From assembly GCA_961205875.1 (NCBI GenBank), contig OY540814.1:1922001-1986000 (forward strand): 64,000 nt of DNA. The letters are read 5' to 3'. The DNA is from Sialis fuliginosa. Its lineage: Eukaryota > Arthropoda > Insecta > Megaloptera > Sialidae. Position 1 is the first letter of the stretch. Every line of letters starts with the position of its first letter. The translations under genes were made by a program, and so were the position numbers. The notes under the pieces are model-generated. The model made no database searches and was not told where the DNA came from. It was given only the letters and a program-made list of their open reading frames with translations. Below are positions 58,305 through 64,000 of this stretch, in pieces.

Positions 58305-59460
58305 ATATACTCACGGTTTATATAATAGAGGGATGTATATACATATTTACCGTAATGTATTTAGATATTGCAACGCTTTCGTAAAATTACTATATCTAGT
58401 GAACTAAAAGTCCGATTTACCCCATTTTTAATTTTTTAAAAAGACAATTAAATGTACTACAATCAATTATAACACACTCTTGGTCATAAATAACTTTATA
58501 TCTATCAAAAAGGCTGTCGAACTCAAAATTTTACATTTTTAAAATAAAATTTTTAGTTTGACCACCATTTTGAAAGGTATACAATTATTTTTGGTTAAAA
58601 TAATAATAAAAAAGGTTGTAGATAATTTAATTATCTGTTTAAAATGCGAAAGACGGGGTTGATTGAACATTCCGTTCATTAGATACAGACTGTTTACAAA
58701 ATCCTTGTAAAACAAAACTTTGGGCCCTTGGTTGAGGGTGTTCCGGAGCAAATTTTGCTAGGGAGTTTTCAGGAAATATACATGTTCTAATCACTGTTTA
58801 AATCTGGCACCTCATCCATTTTCCTTGTATTTTTTCCTTTATGTCCTGGGTTATTATGTATAGTTTCAGACTATTCCTCTATAATCTATTACATAAAATG
58901 TATATTTTACAAAATATGTATGTGAACTAACTCGATTAACTGGTGTATCCGAACTCGTTTCTACATATGTATGTTAGCTTCTGTAAAAAAAAGAATTAGT
59001 ATTTCCGAGAGCGTCTGAAACAGTAAAATGTTCTTTATTATCAATAGTATGTTTTCCAATCACGGATGCGAAGATAATCGTTTTAACGTTAACCGGTGGT
59101 AAAAAACAAACCAACTGCATGTGGATTATATTGTTTAATAATAAATGTGGTACGAATGCAGCAGACATTCGGGCTTCCACATTCCTGTTTTAAATACAGT
59201 TGGTAATCTCTTTATACTATTAATTGCGAAATATTTCCACGGCCGAAACATAAAAATGTTGTAAAACTTTTAATGTGTGTACTAGTGCACATTTTATTCT
59301 GACAATTTATTTGTCCAAATGAATAGCTTTTGTTAAATTAAAATTTGTTATTAAAGCCGCAAAGAACGTATGATATTTTTTAATTAATTTATCACCGGTT
59401 TGAATATTTTTATTTTCTATGCTTTTTTATTCGTCATTCAAAACCTATGTACGAATATCA
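58305..59460. other. non-coding stretch, partly unique
   Basis: 58750-59400 has no repeat copy in the window and is mildly more complex (GCAGACATTCGGGCTTCCAC, ACGTTAACCGGTGG). The minus frame at 58974-59180 lacks any family motif or flanking splice sites. It could be a regulatory block of the Ig gene. Confidence 0.3.
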
Positions 59461-59463
59461 ATA

Positions 59464-59915
59464 AGGTAGTGGCACCAGTTTTGGATCATACCCCAGTGTT
59501 GGATTCTTGTACTCAGGCCCGGATTTAGAAATTTGCCGCCCCTAGGCAGTTGCGAAAATTGCCCCCCCTCCCCCCCTCGAAACTAACAGTTTAAGTCATA
59601 GATGTCAAAATATAAAACTCAGGATATTTTTTTTTGGTTGCGTCAGTTTCAAATTTTTTTTTAGTCATGCTTGAGTTACATGTATAGAGAAATTATTGCT
59701 TATGGGTTGAAATTTTTACGTCTCGATTTTCAGATGGCAAACTCATCGATAATGGAATCAAAATCAAATTCAATTCCCACGAATATAACAAGTTTTCAAT
59801 GTTTCTACCAAAATTTGCCGCCCTTTAATTCTTGCCGCCCTAGGCAGCTGCCTACTCTGCCTGCATGGTAAATCTGGGCCTGCTTGTACTTAATTAGTAA
59901 TATTTGATTATTGGC
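59464..59915 (-). mobile_element. 'GGTACTGGCACCAGTACC' family fragment split by a hAT MITE
   Basis: AAGGTAGTGGCACCAGTTTT to CTTGTACT (59513) resumes at 59891 with TAATTAGTAATATTTGATTA. This matches 35517-35600 in order once the insert is removed. Confidence 0.68.
59514..59882. mobile_element. hAT-type MITE, family 'CAGGCCCGGATTTA'
   Basis: CTTGTACT at 59506-59513 is repeated at 59883-59890, a perfect 8-bp duplication. The ends CAGGCCCGGATTTAG and, mirrored, CAGGCCCAGATTTAC and the inner GCCGCCC.TAGGCAG blocks are paired. The 66-codon frame inside is not a known protein. Confidence 0.85.
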
Positions 59916-59920
59916 ATTAT

Positions 59921-60450
59921 AGTCCAGGCTGTGGAGGCTAAAATAGATTATTTTTGCGTACAGTTTTAATACTTACAGGATATGTTACAAAAGTGGTGTA
60001 GAATAATACCCTAAGTTTTCTCCGATTTTGGTTGTTCGCGACAAGAGTTGACCATGGTTCAATTGCAAAATTCTTCAGATTTTCTGATTTTTGCTAAATA
60101 GCGGTCTAAATAAATACCATACCATTATACAAAAAAAAGTTTCAAATAAAAGTTATTCGCTATAAAATTACCTACAACCTCAATTTTGAAAAAAAATAAC
60201 AAAATTGGTTTGTTTATCCGCTACGCTGATTAAAATTGTTGAAAACACATTTTTTTAAACTGTACTAACGAATAAAGTTTAACGTTTTTTAAGTTGATAC
60301 CACTGGAAAATAAACATTTTGTAGTACAGAATATTTACTGAAAATTAGGACCTGATATCTTCAACTGTTTTTGTTTTATTAAATTGTTAATAATGGAATT
60401 ATGTTTGTCTTTGATTAACAATAAAAGTTGTTGTAAAACCTTCATTTTTG
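59921..60450. repeat. second copy of the 28687 repeat, interior inverted
   Basis: It starts ATTATAGTCCAGGCTGTGGA. Inner blocks such as TTTCTCCGATTTTGGTTGTT and TTTGCTAAAT are the reverse complement of those in 28687-29175, while the distal part (GGAAAATAAACATTTTGTAG) is again mirrored. Confidence 0.5.
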
Positions 60451-60700
60451 TACAACTCTTTCAATAAACTGCTCAAATAATTATTGCACTGGCCATTTAT
60501 TTAATCTACTGCTCGAGTAGGTTTTTTTACTGACGCTCTAAGATAAAATATTTTACCAAAATCTTGTATATATTACTTGCTACATTTTACAGCCACAATT
60601 GATTTAATTACCGCACAAAGAGTTTAATACTGCCCAAATGAATTATTAACTGCCCAATGTAACCGCCCGAATATTTAAAAAAACTGCTCAAATAATTACT
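60450..60700. other. short stretch with direct ACTGCTCAAATAATTA repeats
   Basis: AAACTGCTCAAATAATTA at about 60469 recurs at 60681, with related ACTGCCCAA and CCGCCCGAAT motifs between. No gene is seen. Confidence 0.35.
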
Positions 60701-60709
60701 TCCCTTTAA

Positions 60710-61087
60710 GAGGGTATTCTGGTCTAGAAGCCTAAATTTTAGGCATTTTTCAAACTAACATAAAAAAAAAATGAAAAACATTTTTACCATCCATTTTTTG
60801 GTATGATATTTAAGAATATAAAAAAAAATTGTAAAAAAAATCAGAAATTCGACAATTGGTGAAGTGGGGGCTACAAAAAAAACGGTGCACCCTGGTTGAC
60901 ATGATTCCAACCCTTGTAGTGATCTGACACAAAAAAATTTGAAAAATTCTCAATCTGTAAAGATGTCGCTTTCGCATTGACATAACCAAAAAAAAAAATC
61001 CATTTAAGGACATATTGTTAAGGGTCTAAACTTTGAAAATATGCAAAAAAAATTGATTTTTTCAAATTTCTAGACCAGAATACCCCC
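60710..61087. mobile_element. TTAA-flanked MITE, family 'GAGGGTATTCTGGTCTAGAA'
   Basis: TTAA (60706-60709 and 61088-61091) flanks a 378-bp element. Its ends are GAGGGTATTCTGGTCTAGAA and, mirrored, GGGGGTATTCTGGTCTAGAA. The right end lies only 52 bp before the Ig exon acceptor. A partial copy starts at 37860. Confidence 0.78.
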
Positions 61088-61142
61088 TTAAGTAATTGAT
61101 TATAGCGTTATACTGATGAAATGTTTTGTTTTGATGTAACAG

Positions 61143-61317
61143 GAACTCAGAAAGACATCCAGTATGAGAAAGGTGCCACGGTACAGCTACCGTGCGATGT
61201 TGACGCGGCCCAGTGCGGTGACCTGCACAGTATCAAGTGGTACCGGGGTTCAGCGCGCGTATTCGTCTTCAGCCACGTGGCCAAAATAGCTCGACCCGAA
61301 GGATCTGACACATCCAG
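61143..61317 (+). CDS. internal exon: N-terminal half of a V-type immunoglobulin domain
   Basis: A 175-nt exon is bounded by a TGTAACAG acceptor (61135-61142) and a CCAG|GTGAGT donor (61316-61323). It enters in phase 1 and leaves in phase 2. It encodes 57 whole codons: a leading strand TQKDIQYEKGATV, B-strand VQLPCD with the canonical Cys, a second Cys in AQCGD, and C-strand SIKWYRG with the canonical Trp. FVFS and ARPEGSDTS follow. The partner Cys (DxGxYxC) is expected in the next exon, beyond the window. Its GC content and codon use are far above the AT-rich flanks, as for a conserved gene. The layout resembles V-set domains of insect neuronal surface proteins such as the beaten path or sidestep families. 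That name is a guess; an Ig domain is firm. Confidence 0.85.
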
Positions 61318-61764
61318 GTGAGTGCAGTCACGCAAACGAATCTATTTGTTTATTATAACTATTTTTTATTTTGATGTTTGATTTGTTTGAAGTATTAATG
61401 GAAATCTATTTTTATCTTGGGGGGTAAATAAGTGTTGTTCAGTAGATCAGTGATTTCCAACCTTGATATGATGATATTGATGCTATAGCAATGGCGAAGT
61501 AACGGGTTTTTTGGGGGATTAAAGTATAATAAGGCCACTTAACTAAATAAGGTATTTTCAGATAATTGTAATTTTATATTGCATGGGAACTGTGTTTAAA
61601 TCAACATTTGGCGTAATATTTGTTTAATTACAGCTAATAAATAAACAATTTATTTTTTATCCATAACTGCATCCATAGCAGCTGCTAAACTCTAGGCAAA
61701 CCACGTTAGTTCTTCGTTGTAGATGATTTTTTTAATAGAACTATTAGTAAATAAAATATCGATA

Positions 61765-62525
61765 TAGAGAATCATACATGACTTCCATGTTCTTTCTATC
61801 TTTTTTAAATAATTTTTAAATATACATTTTTTTAAATATTTTATTTATATAACCTACTACTATGAATATACATATCGTAATACATTAAAAAAACATATAT
61901 ACTTACAACGGTTACAGCTCTTTTTGCCATTTGTACATAAATATTAGTTTTCTAATGTCAAAGACATAATTCACATTCGTAGAAAAACTAATTTGACAAT
62001 TTGAATTTAGTTGCATTTGTTTCCAAGGCAACATGAATTAATGACATATTAGTATTTAAAATTCAAATTTAAGTGTGTTTTTCACCCCTTTAACGGCTGT
62101 TTAGGCACGTACAAATAATAAATGTCTCTTAGATTCAATTGAACTGCAAATGTACCAAATCTTATCAAAATTAGTGAGATAATACTCGCAATATTCACTT
62201 TTTAGACGAAAAAAGTTACAAAATTTCGAATATGTCCAAAACCCCTAATCCGATTAGCACCAAAATCAATAGGTCTGGAGTACTCACTGAGACAAACATT
62301 TTCCCCAAAAATAATTTAGATCGCTGCATTTTTACGGTAGTTATCGTGAACGAAAAAAAAATCTACATCCTGACACACAGACACACGCACAGCCGCCATG
62401 CGGAAATTAACTTTTCTTTAAGTTTTGAAGTTAGTACAATCAGAATTTGTCATTTTCTCGGACACGATTTTTCGATGGTATTACAATACTTCCATTTCTT
62501 TCAGAACATGGAAGTAAAACGACAT
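61765..62525 (+). repeat. longest copy of the 'CCCCTAATCCGATTAGCACC' repeat
   Basis: One edge is ATGACTTCCATGTTCTTTCT (61768) and the other is TTCAGAACATGGAAGTAAAA (62500-62519), which forms a small stem with TACTTCCATTTC. It has shorter or inverted copies at 11997, 20955, 27690, 30330 and 46225. The 105-codon frame is a repeat by-product, broken in the other copies. Confidence 0.65.
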
Positions 62526-62689
62526 ACCAATCTAGAACAAAATATGTGATCATAAATTGTAGGTAATAAATAATAAAAAGCTCAATCTTAAATTTGGTGG
62601 GCCTTATTATCCCTAAGGTACTAAGGTAATATTTTTTTATTTTATAAATCAAAAACTTAAAAAATAATATAAATTAACTTGAATATACA

Positions 62690-63220
62690 GGGTGTTCGCC
62701 AAAATCGAGTGATCATTGCTAACTTTGTTATTATTATTTGTTATTACTGGAGCTCAAGATTTGTTATAATTTTTCGTAAATTTAAAATATCAACCAAACG
62801 GTATTTTATATCGAAAAATCACAATTAATACAATAATTTGGTTTTATTGAGAGGATTCTAAAACATATTTGATATTGTCGATCCAATAATTAGTACTCGA
62901 GATATGAACTATTTTCAAATTTAAGACCTTTTTCTTGCGGACTCTCTAGCCTTTCAGGTATTCTTCCGATCTTTTTGAAACTTGGCAGAAAAATTGATCT
63001 TGTAAATACCTCAATTAAGTTCGTTGGTTAGCGGAATTCCTTTATGAATTTGAAAATGGCGGCCGTTCAAAATTGAAAATAATTCATATTAATTATCGGA
63101 TTGATAATATAAAATATGTTTTGGAATCGCCTTAATAAAAGAAAATTATTGTGTCTCTTGTGATTTTTCGATATAAAATACCGTTTGATTTATATTTCAA
63201 AATTTACAAAAAAATATAAA
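62690..63220. mobile_element. foldback element with TACAGGGTGTTCGCC end
   Basis: The start TACAGGGTGTTCGCCAAAAT is followed by an arm (62765-62930) mirrored at 63065-63215 (ACGGTATTTTATATCGAAAA / its complement). The matching right terminus is missing, so the element is truncated. GGTTCCGAGTTCGAATCCC at 63234-63252 just after it resembles a tRNA B-box, but no tRNA or A-box is seen. Confidence 0.6.
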
Positions 63221-63548
63221 AGATCTTTAAACAGGTTCCGAGTTCGAATCCCAATATTTTTATTTTTATTCTGTAGAGTAAAAAATTAATAAACAATAAA
63301 TAATACAAAAAATCGCGTTCTGACCTGTACACGATTTATGTATTTTTTTGTTTTATGAATTATTAAAAAAGCGTCACGGCGATTTTTTCTTTTTGGTCTT
63401 AAAATGTTCCTTAAATACTAAAGAATTGAATTGCACAAAAAAATCAGAGGTAATCAATTTTTTAATTAAAGTTGGCTTCCAGAGCACCGTAGGTAGATAG
63501 TACATCCAATAAGAGATAATTTTCTGAAAAACCGCTACTCCTGCTACA

Positions 63549-63880
63549 CAGTGGCGTAGATAGGGGGCTGAGGGGGATTAAGATGATCAATCACCCCCCA
63601 TGAGTTTACTTCATGAGAAAATTAAAATACATTTTTTTAAATTTCCCAAGTATGAACAAAATAGTAGAAGTAAATAGAAAAAATTAGGTAAAAAAGGTTT
63701 TCAGTTTTTTTTTAAATTTTGAATGATCTTTTTTTTTTTAGTAATAAGAAGTATAGTGAATACAGTTTATATGATCAAAAAAAAAGGTCATTGAGTTTAA
63801 AATTACATTAATAATTTTTTTTATTTCCCATATTTTACAGCCACCACTTGCCCCATCGCAAAAAGCTATCTACGCCACTG
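63549..63880. mobile_element. hAT-type MITE, family 'CAGTGGCGTAGATAG'
   Basis: CTGCTACA (63541-63548) and CTTCTACA (63881-63888) form an 8-bp duplication with one mismatch. The ends are CAGTGGCGTAGATAGGGGG and, mirrored, CAGTGGCGTAGATAGCTTT. It is 332 bp and non-coding. Confidence 0.78.
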
Positions 63881-64000
63881 CTTCTACATGATTAATACGG
63901 CACTGTATGATCACATAGATAGATTTATTCGTAATGATTATAGCATATAATATACATAAATATGTACATACGTACGCCATCGACTTACAAAACTAAACTT

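Noticed and set aside
58974-59180. 68-codon minus-strand frame in unique sequence
   Set aside because: There are no recognisable motifs, no flanking splice sites and no supporting codon pattern. It is kept only as part of a possibly regulatory block.
62232-62549. 105-codon open frame, similar to one at 21060
   Set aside because: Both are readings of the same dispersed repeat, with different stops and frameshifts, and the inverted copies do not keep the frame.
63225-63260. B-box-like GAGTTCGAATCCC
   Set aside because: There is no A-box or cloverleaf upstream; it is probably a chance match or a SINE remnant.

Overview
This window looks like insect nuclear DNA. It is strongly AT-rich, has short exons with GT-AG introns, and its coding sequence sits in a dense, nested set of transposable-element remains. 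Several dispersed repeats resemble ones I associate with moth and butterfly genomes: a SINE-like unit ending in a GCGAAGCCGCGGG-type tail, blocks bounded by ACCGACTTCAAAA, and a GGACGGACGACAAAGTGA tail. Lepidoptera is therefore the best guess, but only a guess, because other insect orders carry similar repeats.

The protein-coding content is small. Two tandem, same-strand, six-exon genes at 12.1-17.7 kb and 20.5-28.6 kb encode arrestin-domain (alpha-arrestin-like) proteins of 322 and 372 residues. Their five introns match in position and phase, both lack a PPxY tail, and both have an ACGTCAKTTGTTTT block just upstream of the ATG, so they are tandem duplicates. One internal exon at 61.1 kb encodes the first part of a V-type immunoglobulin domain of a cell-surface protein. 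The rest of that gene must lie in very distant exons or outside the window.

Layout: 1-12 kb is transposon debris, including a 2.7 kb inverted-repeat element, a piggyBac-like MITE, a 306-bp hairpin and a large nested inverted-repeat structure at 9.1-11.8 kb. 12-29 kb holds the two arrestin genes, whose introns are largely filled by foldback elements and MITEs. 29-61 kb is non-coding: hAT, PIF/Harbinger, TTAA-type and TA-type elements, a decayed transposase tail with a zinc-binding PHD-like motif, and several more complex blocks that may be conserved non-coding elements of the Ig gene. 61-64 kb holds the Ig exon and more repeats.

The most notable non-gene signals are hammerhead-ribozyme motifs. 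One lies downstream of a Penelope-like GIY-YIG endonuclease fragment at 14.8 kb (minus strand). Two lie in mirror orientation in the arms of a near-perfect 0.6 kb palindrome at 57.6-58.3 kb. A weaker one lies between 45-bp inverted repeats at 29.3 kb. The Penelope fragment is three layers deep: it interrupts a MITE with an 11-bp target duplication, that MITE interrupts a foldback element with a TAA duplication, and the whole stack lies in intron 4 of the first arrestin gene. All boundaries were read by eye. Splice sites and repeat ends are supported by reading frame and flanking duplications where stated, and otherwise are approximate.
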